Shown here: positions 1-12,223 of the stretch, piece after piece
How positions within the stretch are numbered: position 1 is the first letter of the stretch
Layout: every line of letters begins with the position of its first letter
Assembly: GCA_032164295.1 (NCBI GenBank)
Contig: JAJHTX010000005.1
Coordinates: 1,736,001 to 1,800,000 of the forward strand
Reading direction: 5' to 3'
Source of the DNA: Inonotus obliquus
Lineage: Eukaryota > Basidiomycota > Agaricomycetes > Hymenochaetales > Hymenochaetaceae
DNA length: 64,000 nucleotides
Position numbers and translations under genes: made by a program
Notes under the pieces: generated by a model
Database searches by the model: none
Told to the model about the DNA's origin: nothing
The model's input: the letters and a program-made list of their open reading frames with translations, nothing else

Positions 1-960
1 GAAAAACCTCGGTACAGGTCGGTACAGAAAGAAAGGGGTCGGTACCGTGGGAAAAATGTCGGTACAGGTCGGTACTTGAACGAATGGGTTCGGTATGTGC
101 AGAAACGTTGTAAAACAAAAGCTCAGTACAGAAACGAAAGGTGGATGTGCAGAATACAAAGGATAACAAAATGTCGGTACCGTGGGAAAAACGTCGGTAC
201 AGGTCGGTACTGCAAGGAAACAGCTAGCACGGGGTGGTATAGCAAGAAACAGACTGGGGGAGGCTGGTGGCTGAGAGTGTTGACTGGACTGGGAAGGAAA
301 CCTGAGCCCTCACACAGGAGGCTAACTCTGAAGGTTCACTTGAGATGGAACTGGGATGGGACTGGGACGAAGCTTGAGAGGAGACTGAGATGGAACTGAG
401 AAGGGGGTGAGGAAACCCGAGCCCTCACACTAGAGGCTAGCTCCTAAGATTACCTGGAGAGCTACTACGTACAGGAGGAGATATTTATACTACTGTACTG
501 AACATTGCAGCACCATCAGAGGGACAACAAGAAAGGGTTAGGGAGGACAAGATACCAATGAAAACGTAGCATATAGTACCCCTGGATGAAAAGTCCTTAG
601 GACAAGAGATCTGCGCCCCTGCTGATTGATACCGACACGTTTCTGGTGGTACCGGACCTGAAAACCTTAACAGATACTGACCCTGAGCTTCCCCAAAGAA
701 CCGGCATGCATAGTCCAACCATCAGGAATGAATACCAGAGAGGAAGACATCTGATCCATGTCATGAGAGCATGTCGAATTGTCAAATTGTCTCAGTACCG
801 GGTTTCTCGGCACTCGGTACTCTCGGTATTCTCGGTACCGGGTTTCTTGGCGCTCGGTACCGGTACTCTCGGCGTTCGGTATCTTGAGAAATGGGACCGA
901 CAGTTTCTCTAGGTGTGCTGGTGGATACTGGAAGGTGTAGATGGGACTGTACTGTAGCAT
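1..960. repeat. Degenerate TCGGTAC-rich repeat region
   Basis: The heptamer TCGGTAC and close variants recur many times at about 1-215 and again at 780-890, often as GGTACAGGTCGGTAC or CTCGGTACC. A second unit containing GAGCCCTCACAC followed by AGGCTA is present twice, near 305 and 420, suggesting a decayed tandem duplication. The short reading frames here share the repetitive composition and look non-coding. I do not recognise the repeat family. Confidence 0.6.
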
Positions 961-2300
961 GGGGTAAGCATAGAATGGGATACCGGGCTTGATACCGAGC
1001 TTGATACTGAGCTCAGCTGCACGTAGTTCTCTTCAACGTGACGAACAAAGAATGTCTCGACCTCACAGTTGAGCGTGTTGGCCTCCCCCGACGTTGGAGC
1101 CGTAGTTCAGCATTAGGATTATTACCTTGCCCAGCAACGTGATGTCGACCGTGTATTCCGATAAGTCCTCCGTCCTTTCGCCCCTGCCCCCCTTCTCTCC
1201 CGATCTTGACGTCGTAAGGGATCTAGGGTGCTATGCCAATCCTTCACGGGTGCGGACAGTGCTCTAGTGATACGATGTTAAGGTCACCCCTATACCGATG
1301 TCCGGCATCTCGCTGGATGTCACCTTTCAAGGCAGAGCTGTTACTGTATCACAAACAGGGTTTGACGAGATGTACCATACTCGTCATAGGAGTGCTTGTT
1401 GGTGAGACTCTAGTATGTGTGTTGATGCGCTAGGTGTACAGGCACTGGGAGCAGAGTTGTACTGTGTTACAAACAACGGTGTGAGGGCATTACCGATAGC
1501 TCTTAATGTAGTCTGCTGGGGAGTGTTGCGTAGTAGATGCACCAGTAGTGCTCTGGGTTATTAAAGCATACACACCTTCGTCTACGACGTTGGTGCCAGT
1601 CTCGTGGTTGGGTGGTCTAACCATCTGATCCTATGGCTGAGGGACATGCCTGAGATAGGACGTCATGGTGTTCAGTAGATGGCGGGATGTAGTTTCTCAC
1701 CTAAGGTTGCAGAGTTGTACTGCGTACTAAACAACATTGTGATGCATGGATGTTAGCGTGTCTCTCTGATGTCCTCTTAGTAGGATAGACTGGTGGGTGG
1801 TTGTGTAGTAGACGTACCTGAGTCGTCCAGGGATATTAAACGAGGTTACTAAGGGTGTGCCTTACCTTGCGCATTGCCTTCCTTCGGCGACGTACCTTCT
1901 TGGTTTAGGGGTTATATCTCTAGGCCTCGTACTCCGGGATATACGTGCTATGGGTGTGGGAACCCCAGGGCCGTTGTCACCTTCCCTCCAACGTGTTATG
2001 TGGATACCGTCCTCTCCTCAACTCTGAAGCCCTTTAGGTTAGTAGTGGTGGTTCGACTGCTGCTGGCCCTCTCCTCTTGTCTCCCTTTGATGACCGTACC
2101 GATCCCTTTCCTTCCTCCAGATCTCCTCAATGCTACGTCCTCATATCGTTCTAGAGATCCTTCCTCTTACCTCTTAGGATATGGTTGTGTGGGTTATTCC
2201 CTCGTGACCTCGTCCTACCTCACCACGTGATACTGCTTGGCTCCCCATGCCGAGGTACGTAAGGCTATGCTAGGTTTACACCTTACACAGAAGAGATGAG
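961..2300. other. Gene-poor stretch with a recurring short motif
   Basis: No convincing gene. A block resembling GCAGAGTTGTACTGTGTTAC followed by AAACAAC occurs near 1331, 1453 and 1706 with substitutions, so the stretch probably derives from an old duplicated or transposed unit. Reading frames are short and show no recognisable motif. Confidence 0.35.
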
Positions 2301-3250
2301 CAGAGGCCTATGGGCATATACCATGCTGTCCTTATCCAACAAAGTGAGTGAAAGTTGGTCGAGTACAGCAAGTAGCAGAATCCCATGTGAGAATTTGGGT
2401 ACCAGTTCCTTGCCACTGTTTTCTTTGAAAGCACTTCTGGCAAGTCCTTGCTTTGCCCTCTATCGCGAGACTAGACTGAGAGCAATCTCATCGTCAAAGT
2501 GTTCTAAGTGTTCGTTCAGCACCATGAGAGCGTCGGTGAAGCAATCTCTGCGCGACAAAGAATTGTATTTGAGCATATCCCAGAATGCAAAAACCGCAAA
2601 GAAACACATCAAGTACGCAATTCTGGTAGCCATAGATATCTTGACATTTGGCCCAGATGAGTCATTACTTAGGCTGATGCGGTTCATGAACCTATTGTCT
2701 TCGTATCTTTGCTCATCACGCTATTAGAGGTTACTCATGCATGCATTACATACTCAAGTGAGATGTGTACACTTTCAGCCTCTCCATCCCCTCCTCTCGT
2801 AACTTGCATTATTGCTGTTGAGGGTAAACAGATGTTAATTGCTGTTGTTGAGAAAAAGAGAGATGTGGAATCTGTCGAGATAACAATAATGAGATGATCA
2901 CATGACATGTACATTCGTGCTATGCTGTACACCAATTTCAACACTTACTACTCATTCCTATTGTAACATCTTACAGTGATGCATGATTAACCTCACAACT
3001 TACATTCCCACATCTGCCTAGAACAGGCACTTGATAGTCAGAAAAAATAGATAACTGCTACTTGTGGCTTGAATAATTCTTTCTGAGAGGAGAGCAAGTT
3101 GATTGGATGCCTATTGAGCAGCGACTGTATGCTGGCTGATGCATCAGAAGCACTATGTAGTGTTTGTCCATCAATTACAGTTATAATTGATGGACGGGAA
3201 GTTTCAAGCGAACACTCGCTTATATAAGTAGCTCCCCATTTGCTCATCCA
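2301..3250. other. Unassigned stretch before a decayed transposon
   Basis: Frames of 75-143 codons exist on both strands around 2296-2727, but none has a recognisable domain or clear splice structure. A small hairpin (TCCATCAATTAC against its near complement) lies near 3166-3195. No gene is supported. Confidence 0.3.
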
Positions 3251-3254
3251 ACCC

Positions 3255-4172
3255 TCTACAGCCAGGTGACGAAAGTGATGGTCACTGTCACACTTGATCA
3301 ACTCTCGCATCTTGACCTTGCAACTTTGTCTGCTTCTTGACAGTGCAAATCAAAAAATTCTGGCTCGATTTTTTATATGTACATTTATGAGTGTATAGTT
3401 GTATTGGTATCTGCTCTCATGCTTCAATGCTTGAGCTCTCTGAGTGACTTTGGTGGATGGGACCAGGCCCATATATTCCGTTTAAGGTCCAACCAGCAAG
3501 GTTCAATTGCATTAATATCTGGTGATGATGGTGAGTGAGAGAACCTCGAAATACCATGCTGTTCAAGTTATTGTAGTGTTGATTTTGCCACATGATACTG
3601 TGCATTGTCCTGCTGAAAAGTAAGGGTCTTGTTGCATCAACATTTTTCTTTCCACCTGGGTACTTGAGTACGATAAGTGGTCCCTTTACATGATGCAACC
3701 CCAGACCATTACATGTACAGAGGACTTGGTGAAGGTTGGTATAATACAGTCTTCATGCCAGACTTCACAAGCACCACTGGTACAGTAAACAGAGCCCAGG
3801 TGCGACTCAGATAATTGTAGCATTCACAAGTTGCTTTGTATGTGCTAGCCTCTGCACTCTGTGTGTCTTGTTGCTTGAATGCCAACAATGTGATTCTTCC
3901 CTGGGGACATGAGCTGAGACCTCTTAAGATATGCCTCAGACATCAGGAAGGGAGAGGGAGAATAACAACAGCCTGGCAGAGATGCAAGAGTTAACAAATC
4001 TATCATTGGTAAATAAATGTACATATTTTGCTTGCACTTCACACAAGACATATTCTATCTACTAGTAAAATAGCTTGTCGACTCTCTATTTTTTAGAAGG
4101 GATGCAAGGGTATGGGCATGCACCTCACCTGATTTCTGTGACAGTGACCATCACTTTTGTCACCCAGCTATT
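3255..4172 (-). mobile_element. Decayed Tc1/mariner-type DNA transposon
   Basis: Imperfect terminal inverted repeats of about 28 bp face each other at roughly 3263-3291 and 4135-4164 (shared core AAAGTGATGGTCACTGTCAC). Between them, on the minus strand at about 3425-3640, a frame resembles the C-terminal half of a Tc1-like DDE transposase: QQDNAQYH (second Asp) and then SPDINAIEPCW (third acidic residue), interrupted by at least one stop. The element is about 0.9 kb, shorter than an autonomous Tc1, and the N-terminal helix-turn-helix region is not recognisable, so it looks internally deleted. Confidence 0.7.
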
Positions 4173-4260
4173 AATATATATATATGACATCATATAGATA
4201 TTTTAGGCCCAAAGCACCCAAACAAGAGCTGGACCTGGTACTTTACAGCACTTTGCATTA

Positions 4261-4549
4261 GTAATGGCACTCTCGGAAATTTTGGGGAGAGAAGTAACTT
4301 ATTATATCATGTGATATTTTGGACTTTGAGAAGAAAAAACTGTCTGCCTGTGGCGGTTTGAGAGGTAGGTTCTGATAACTTGAACTTATAAGGAGAAAGA
4401 TTGACGTGCCGATCAAAAATGACATACAATATGACATGACAGAGGCACATAAACTCACCCTGTGCTGCACGATTTTCTTCACGAAGTCCGAAGTATCACA
4501 TGATATCATATGTTACTTCTCTCCCTAAAATCCTGGGGAGTGCCATTAC
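4261..4549. mobile_element. MITE with long terminal inverted repeats
   Basis: The left end (from 4261, GTAATGGCACTC...) and right end (to 4549, ...GAGTGCCATTAC) are imperfect inverted repeats extending about 60 bp inward, with AGAGAAGTAAC and ATCATGTGATA shared. The 289-bp unit is flanked by TA on both sides (4259-4260, 4550-4551), consistent with Tc1/mariner-type TA target duplication. It has no coding capacity. Confidence 0.7.
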
Positions 4550-4837
4550 TAATGCAGATGGCTATAAGTCAAGAGTCATCCATTCAAATCGGGTCGGGTT
4601 CATTTGGTGAAAAATTCACATTTTTTTCTACAATACCCACCATAAAACAAGTACTACACTACGTAGTTCTACCTTTCATTAGAACGATGGAAAGACAATA
4701 ATATATTTATTTTCTGAGAGGGAACGGGTGAATTTGATCATTACATAATTACCATTATTTAGGAAATAGTCACACGGCTGCTGTTACTGCTATTTCACCC
4801 ACCGGAACCAGCATCTCAAGCCGTGCCTCATGTACTC

Positions 4838-7800
4838 ATGGCTCGTCCAGAGCCCATAAATGCAACCCATGCTCATAGCAAAGCTAAGGTATCGCTATAC
4901 TTCCCTGACCCCCTCTTCATCGCAGGAGGAAATGTATCAGGTAAGATGGAATTGGAGTGCAAGGCGGAAAGGGGTTTGGGCATTGGTGATATCAAGGTCG
5001 AGTTGTTTGCGATCCAAGGTGCGTCTGCAAGGCCGCGAAGTAATAAGCGATATATAGTCTTCTGATGACGCTGCCAGAGCTGACGTCGAGAGATCACTCG
5101 GCAACGAGTGCGTTCCTTCACGTAACACGATATTTTCAAGGATCAGGGTTACCCCCTTCGAATGCTGTACATCCGCATCCATTACCAGGAGACGACAACG
5201 TCCTACCCGTTGATTATTACCTAGCACGAAAGGGAACAACGACATTCTTTTTTCAGTTTCCCCTCCCTGTGTCTTCGCCAGCAAGTATCGATTTCGGTAA
5301 AGGGCTTGCGAAGCTGAAATATGAAGTCAGAGCGAGCGTGGGTGTTTCGTGGAGGAATGAGAGACAGAGAGTGTTGGAGAGAAGAGAAGTTTCTGTCGTG
5401 GAATCTCCTAGTGACGCACAGGACGTTGAACGGATTGTCGTAGGAGAGAATGGAAAGATTTGGGCCAGGGGACGTGTTCTTAATCCGTATGTTGTTGCTG
5501 GACGGGATGCGTGTGTCGAGCTATTCGTTAAGAATCACTCGACGAAACGTGTAAGCATGTCTATTTTTATCGGTCTGTGTGCATCCCATAACCATTTCAT
5601 TGTTTAGACAACAAGTCTCTCCGTAACATTGGCTCGATACCTCCACCTTCAAACTTCTCACTTACAAAAGACTCTTCAATTATCCGACGTCCTAGCGAAC
5701 GTACCTTTCCGAGGTCCAGATTACATCGTTCAGCCAGGCACAGAAGGCATAGCGAACCTCGTATTTTCCGTACCAAGAAACGCTCAAGGCGTCCGTTCTG
5801 GGCGACTAGAAACAGGAGAAGAGGACATGGGTCGCCAACCGGTAGAAAGTCTTTTCAATGTTCAGTGCATGCTAGAGATTAAAATCGGGATGGGATTGGG
5901 CAACAAGGATATTATCCTTGAATTGCCAATCACAGTATTTCACCCCGCCGTCGTACACTTGCTTCCTCCTCCTACTGTGCCTCTCGACCGATATGAGGCT
6001 TTGTTGGAACCCCCTCCCCATAGATTATACTCGCCTCCTTCACAAACAGTCTCTCCGTATCAGTCACCACCGTTTGCACCGACGTACGACGCGTATCCTG
6101 CGCCATACATGAGCCCTCCGATGTCCCCACCACTTCTGATTTCTCAACAACCTATCTGGTCTCCTCCACCACAAGTTCTCCCACCGTTGCAACCGATGGT
6201 ACACGATCAATGGTACTACTATCCACCTCACCCTCCCATGCAATATCCGCACCCGGCTCGTCCCTCAAGTGCTGACCCTTTCATTACCCGGCAGTTGCCC
6301 ACTTTACCTTCCCAAGTCACGAACGTGCCTCCAGGGTTACCACCTCAAAACTATGTTCTTGCTAACTTGGCTCCAGACGTCCGCCCAGAAGAGGGCGAGC
6401 CTGGGAAAGGAGAACGAGCATCGCGAATTTCTGCTCATCTTCGTATGTCTTCTCGTAACCGTTCGGCTTCGCCTCCTGCGCATCGATTCCCTCAAGCGCC
6501 CATCTCTCCGGTTGTCGACACTGTGCCAGCTCAAGCGCAGCAATTGCAAGTAGTTCCTCGGCCATCTCCGCTATGCGTGGACTTTCCAAGAACAAGTCCG
6601 ACGCAGAGCCATGAGCTTCTTTCTCCTCGACCCGTACTTACACCTAAGCAATCGTTCTCGCTGGACCGTGGGACTGTGAAGAGCGAGCATGTGATTGACT
6701 TGGAACGAATGGCAGCAGAACAGGATGCTGAGAAGAGCAAGACGGGAAAGGATGAAAGGAATAAGACTCTCCCGCCTGCTCCTCTTCATTCCGAGTCGCC
6801 TTCTACTCCAAGGCTTCCTCCAGAGCCGACATTGTTGCCCATTCCTACACACCCACGCCCGGAGATATGGAGTAGAGAAAGTGGACTGGCTGCTCTTGAA
6901 CGTAAACTCCTTGATCAGGTGGGAACTCGTAAACCAGATAGCGATCGTCGACCAGACGTACGGAGCGTACTACCTGATCCGATCAAGATACCCTCTCCTA
7001 ACGATCCGCGCTGTGATCCTCCGAATGATTCTGCTATTTCTAGCCTCGCTCTTGGTGCAGATGTATCGTTTCATGATGGGCCTCCGACTCCGCCAACGAA
7101 ACTGGACGCGGCGATTGGCACATCGCCTCCCTTCAAACAAGGCGAAATCATCGAGGAGAGCTCGCCAGGAATGCGTATGGTGAATGGGTTTGGAAAGAAA
7201 CGAGGCAAACGAAATAACGCGCGTCATTTACGAGAATCTGCTACTGGGCGTGTCGCCGCTTGGCTGGGAGGACTTGACTCCGCTCCGCCTCCTGAGACTC
7301 AAACTCCGCCCATTAATAGTCCGGAAGTATCCCTTCAAGACCTTCCTTCTCCAACCATGGATCTGAATCCTCATCCTTTATTGCGTTCTCCAGCTATACC
7401 CGCTCCTGAATCTACGTCTCCAGAGGTTTTGAAACAAGATACGATACCCACTCGTTCGTCTGGTTTCGTTCTTCACGCAGCGAAGGACATTTCTTCGACC
7501 TTCGAGGCTCCTCCACCCCCTAAGCCTTCCGAAGAACCCAACAACCGAGCGTCGCCTCAGAATAGGGCTACCTCGTCGCCTGATGTGCCTACTCCGAAGG
7601 CGAGCACACCTTCTCCTCTCAAGCCAGTTCTTCGACGACTCGTAGCGGAGGTTCCGAATAGCAGAGGCTTGCCTTCGGAGAATAAGTATGATGTCCGTTC
7701 TGCGCGCGGGGGGAAGGGAGGGAGAGTCACATCTGCTGCGGCGTTGTGGGCATCCCTTACATCTCAGCAGCAGGACCAGCAGAAGCAAGACAATCCTCCA

Positions 7801-8343
7801 CTCTCAATCCAGAAAGCAGGGAAAGCAGCAGGAGCGTTCACACCCACTTTCAAAAGGATGCAAGACAAAACGTCTCCTTCGGATAAGCATAAACCGCCAA
7901 GGACACCACCTCACGCTAAGAAACGACACGAAGATCCTACAAACGGAGATGGAACTGGGAATGGAATGCCGAATGTCGCCGATTTGACTGTTCGTCGTGC
8001 AAGAATGGTCAAAGCTACTTCCGTTCCTGCCGTTGTATCTTCCTCGCTCGCAACGCCTGTGTTATCGTCCACCGCTTCGCTAGCACGTCCTATACAGGCT
8101 CCATACCCGAAACGATCATACCCACCCATGCATACCAACAACGCATTTTCCACATCTATCACTCCAATTACAGAACAACAAGAACCGCAAGTGCATTCTC
8201 AGACAAAGGAATCATTATCATCGCCTCCAAGAGCTCAATCATCGTCGAAGACACGATCTCCACCGGTTACAACCGACCTTGCTTTTGGACAAGCACGGTT
8301 GAAGGACTTGATTAATAAGTATCAGCAAGGATTTGGACAATGA
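4838..8343 (+). CDS. Arrestin-domain protein with long proline-rich tail
   Basis: Three exons (4838-5018, 5078-5550, 5608-8343) give about 1,129 aa; both introns (59 and 57 bp) restore frame exactly. Residues about 15-150 resemble an arrestin N domain (VSLYFPDPLFIAGGNVSGK, then a beta-rich DYYLARKGTTTFFFQFPLP segment) and about 165-330 an arrestin C domain ending near LELPITVF. The remaining ~800 residues are Pro/Ser-rich and probably disordered. Fungal alpha-arrestins recruit Rsp5-type ubiquitin ligase to membrane transporters for endocytosis; that role is inferred, and I saw no exact PPxY motif on reading, only related PAPY-like runs. The first ATG in the frame at 4838 is taken as start. 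Confidence 0.8.
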
Positions 8344-8758
8344 TATTGTCGTCGGTAGCGACATATATTTCAATAACTTGGCATATTGGCTTGTGTTTTC
8401 TAGCGTTTCCTTTTGGTTTCTTACAATTTGGTATTTTTATCTTTTCAATCGATCTTCACCTCCGGCTGTGTAATGTGTAATGTGTAATGTGTTCCGTTTT
8501 CTACGTTTGCTTGCTATGGAAGAACTAACTCCCGCTCTGACACACGTGTTTCCAATATTCTTCATTTTGCACTTAATTTCTATTCTTTATCTATTCCCTG
8601 CTTGTATTTACCTCTAACGACCTTTGATACGACCTGACTATGACCTTCAACCACAAAGATGACAAACCAACCTCCCATGTGACGACACACCACTCATTAC
8701 ATTCAATACTACCTATTCTTTCTCACCGCATTTCTTACCCGCTTTTTTCAAGTACTGA

Positions 8759-9097
8759 ATGGAACCTCGTGATATGCTGGAGAACTTGGCTGGCGTCACT
8801 TCGAGCCGTGTCTCGAAGTTCTCTCAATGGTCCCACGAAGTCCCAGTCATATCGCATATCGCGTATCTCACTACAGCCTCGCGTGAGGATCTGAAGTACT
8901 AAGTCATATGGTACTTCTCTGCTTCGTATCTATCTTGGTTACATTACCGGGCGCTCGCACGCGCGGGAGGATTGAAACTATTTGAGACTGGCACACGGAA
9001 TTTGTTGGCGGATTCGGAGCGGAATTATGTGCCTTATCTCTATCTTATTCACTGCTGCGTCGCATGGGTCATCACTATCACTATCATAAAGGATTGA
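8759..9097 (+). pseudogene. Possible coding relic interrupted by one stop
   Basis: A frame beginning ATG at 8759 reads 47 codons to a TAA at 8900-8902 and continues in the same frame for 64 more codons to TGA at 9095-9097. Both halves have protein-like composition and the second ends in a hydrophobic stretch (YLIHCCVAWVITITI) like a membrane helix. No intron of normal size removes the stop. I do not recognise the family. The rest of the 8344-9182 spacer shows nothing coding. Confidence 0.3.
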
Positions 9098-9182
9098 TAA
9101 ACAACCTGAGACGCTGAGACATCTCTCGTCTCCCTTGACTCTCATCTTCTTTACTCTAGGAACTTTTCACGCAGTCGGAAGA

Positions 9183-11959
9183 ATGGCCACGAAGGCTAAC
9201 TCTGTCCCGCATCCTACTGTTATCAAGGTAAGCATGTAGTGTCCTTGATATAAAGAGACTGATTGGAATGAGTTATCAGGTTGATCCCTTCCAGTAATAT
9301 CACGACCTTTCTCAGGTTTCGTTATCACGGATATACTAACTGCATACACTCTTCTGCGCTCGTAGACCTGCAGATAAGCAAAAGGTTCTACCGTCCCCTT
9401 TGATCTACCGGCCTTCTGACTTCATGCTCTGAAAAGGGTCTTCACAATCGCTGGCAGTCAGTTCGATCAACTCAAGTTTCCGCGTTCTAATTTCGGACAT
9501 CGAACCTGTTATTTGTGCTTATTTACGTTTACTAGCCCGGATATTCCTCCTGTTGCGACGGTCAAACCTGGAGATGTAAGTAGCACCTGTTTGTTTTACC
9601 ATCTTATGGCGACTTAATTCTTCTAGGTGTTTAAAGTTGAATGCATCGGTAAGTCCAGAGAGTCATTGTGAAATTTTGAGAGTCTGCAACTCTGGTACCG
9701 AATTCTAGATTGGACTGGTGCACAGATTGGGAACAACGACTGTACGTCCAAAGAACCCCGAACAAGCGCGCCGTCTTTAAATCATTTAACTAGACAGCGA
9801 TGATATAAAAAACGTCGACCTAACCAAAGTACACAACTTGAGTGGACCCGTTGCTGTCGAAGGCGCAGAACCGGGAGACTGCTTGGTTGTCGACATTCTT
9901 GATGGTAGTTCTAGAATGGATTCTACTCCATTGTCTTTGATTCACTGATTTCGACGCAGTGCAACCATTTGAACAAATGCCTTGGGGTTATACCGTAAGT
10001 CCAATTGAGGTCCCTCAGAATTGCTCACACGAGTCCTCACGCCCTCTGTTCAAATCAGGGCATTTTTGAATTGACGAACGGGGGCGGCTTATTCGGTACT
10101 TCTTTTTCAATTGTACAAAGATAAACAGACTCACCGCATCTCGCAGCACGCGAGTTCGATAGCAAGGCTGCAAAAGCAATTTGGGATTTTGAAGGTAAAG
10201 CAGAAAAAGCGAGGGATCAGAAACTAATACTTGTGCTTACCAGGCGTATATGCAACGTCCAGACACGTTCCAGGCGTTCGCTTTGCGGGGGTATCCCATC
10301 CCGGACTAATGTAATATCGCCGTCTAGCTTGCATGAAAGGCTGTGTCTTCTTCTAATCTTTCTTACTCATTTTGTAGTGGAACAGCCCCATCTCCGGAAC
10401 TTCTCGCCAAGTGGAACGAGCGAGAGGGTAAACTCATAGCCGAGCACGTCAACTCCGTACCTGCCGTTGCATTCCCTCCTGAACCGAAGGGAGCGTATGT
10501 CGGACAGGATTTATCTAAGGACGTGTATGAGAAAATTGCGAAAGAGGGTGCGAGGACGATTCCTGGTCGGGAGCATGGTGGTAATTGTGATGTAAGCCTT
10601 TTTTTGCTGAATTGCAAGGTCGTGTTCTTACTGATTGTTGTTCTAAAGATCAAGAACTTGTCAAGGTAAGGCAACCTAGTAAACGTGGCTTAGTCGAAGA
10701 CAGACTCAACTACTGTTCTTCATGTTCAGGGGATCGAGATGCTATTTCCCGGTATTCATCAAAGGTGCTAACTTATCTGTTGGAGATCTCCATTTCTCCC
10801 AGGGCGACGTGAGTGTCATTGAAATCTCTTTCGGCCCTACTCAAACTTTCTCGACGTTCGTTAGGGAGAGGTAACTCCTCATTACTAATAGATCAAATTA
10901 TCCGGCTAACAATAACAGATGTCATTCTGCGGAGCCATAGAAATGGTATGCACTTCACTCCTTCCAGCTTTGGGCTCTCCCATTATCCCATACCAACTCA
11001 GACTGGCTTACAAGGCTGGTATCATCACATTTAAAACAAGCATCATAAAAGGCGGAGTGGAGAAGTTCGCCTTGAAGCAACCGATATTCCTGGTAAGTTA
11101 CCCTCTTCTTCCCACAGATGGAACTTGAAATGAAGTTGTCCGCAGCCTTCACCTATCGATCCGCTTTATTCCGCGAAGGTAAAGCCGAATGACGCAACTT
11201 CACATGCACGTTCCATGCGGTATTTACAACCTCTGACCCGGACATTTGCCTAGCTCGTCTTTGAAGGCATTTCCGTCGACTATCGTAAGCTATCTCGTCC
11301 TTCCCTACGCATTCATCGCTATCGCTAACGGACGGCGTTAGATGGTGATGGAAAGCAGTACAACATGGATGCGTCAGTGTACCACTGGGAATCGTGAACC
11401 TTCCCCTGCTGACGAGTGCTATTACTTTTACAGAACTGTCGCATACAAGCAAGCCGCTCTGAATGCGATCGCGTATCTCATGAAGGTACGTTTCAAAACT
11501 CCTTCGTCGTTTCCTTGTCTTCTGGGTTCTGACGTGTCTTGCACGGATCAGATTGGGTACAGTAAGTCCTAGACCGCCACTTTCAGGCATTTTTGGATAC
11601 TCAATCAGTATAACTGTAAAATAGCTCGTGAACAAGCATGTACGTGCTGCTTCACATTCTCTCCTCCTCTTTCCCAACAAACACTTATTTCAACTCTCTT
11701 CTCCTCAGATATCCTGCTCTCGGCTGCCCCGGTTGAAAGCCACGTCGGAGCAATCGTTGACTCTCCCAACGCTTGTGTAACTCTTGCAGTCCCAATCGGG
11801 ATATTCGACTTCGTAAGTAATGTTCTAATCAAATTCCGATTTTCTCGACTTGATAACTTCACTTCCCTTACCGTGCTATAGTCCATCCTTCCTCATGAGG
11901 AAGGACTCACGAAACAAAACCTCGGTCAATGTGCGATTAGGAGCGACGGTGTCGTTTGA
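9183..11959 (+). CDS. Formamidase (FmdA/AmdA family), 26 exons
   Basis: The spliced product (about 423 aa) matches the fungal formamidase/acetamidase family, which hydrolyses formamide to formate and ammonia in nitrogen scavenging. Recognisable pieces in order: HNRWHPDIPPVATVKPGD, VHNLSGPVAVEGAEPGDC, RHVPGVRFAGVSHPGL, GREHGGNCD, LHFSQGDGEMSFCGAIEM and AYILLSAAPVESHVGAIVD. Proposed exons: 9183-9227, 9280-9293, 9366-9384, 9437-9456, 9536-9575, 9627-9648, 9709-9741, 9794-9904, 9960-9994, 10059-10095, 10147-10194, 10244-10310, 10378-10591, 10649-10665, 10730-10808, 10865-10870, 10919-10945, 11015-11092, 11146-11178, 11254-11284, 11342-11378, 11434-11485, 11552-11561, 11625-11639, 11709-11812, 11882-11959. 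The donor after 11378 is uncertain; GTGAAC at 11394 also keeps frame. Confidence 0.9.
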
Positions 11960-12223
11960 ATAAACAATGAAACGCAGTTTTCATATCCTTTAACTCGTAA
12001 CATGTAAATCAAGTACAATGGCTCGGTCCTGACTCGGATGTGTGTACATATAACAAACAAATTGTCGTGGACTTCATTTCTTTCTTCGATTCGTTCTTGA
12101 TATGCATTTCTACTAGCTCGTACAAAAATGTAAAACAAAGTATTTATGTGTGTGGGTGAATGCACGATGCAAACGTTATACGGCGGAAAAGGAAGATAAA
12201 TGACGCAAACGGACCACAAACGA

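Noticed and set aside
2296..2727. 143-codon frame as a gene
   Set aside because: No domain, no splice support, and an overlapping antisense frame of equal quality.
6695..7183. 162-codon frame inside the arrestin gene
   Set aside because: A shadow frame of the proline-rich tail; composition is Leu/Arg-biased with no motif.
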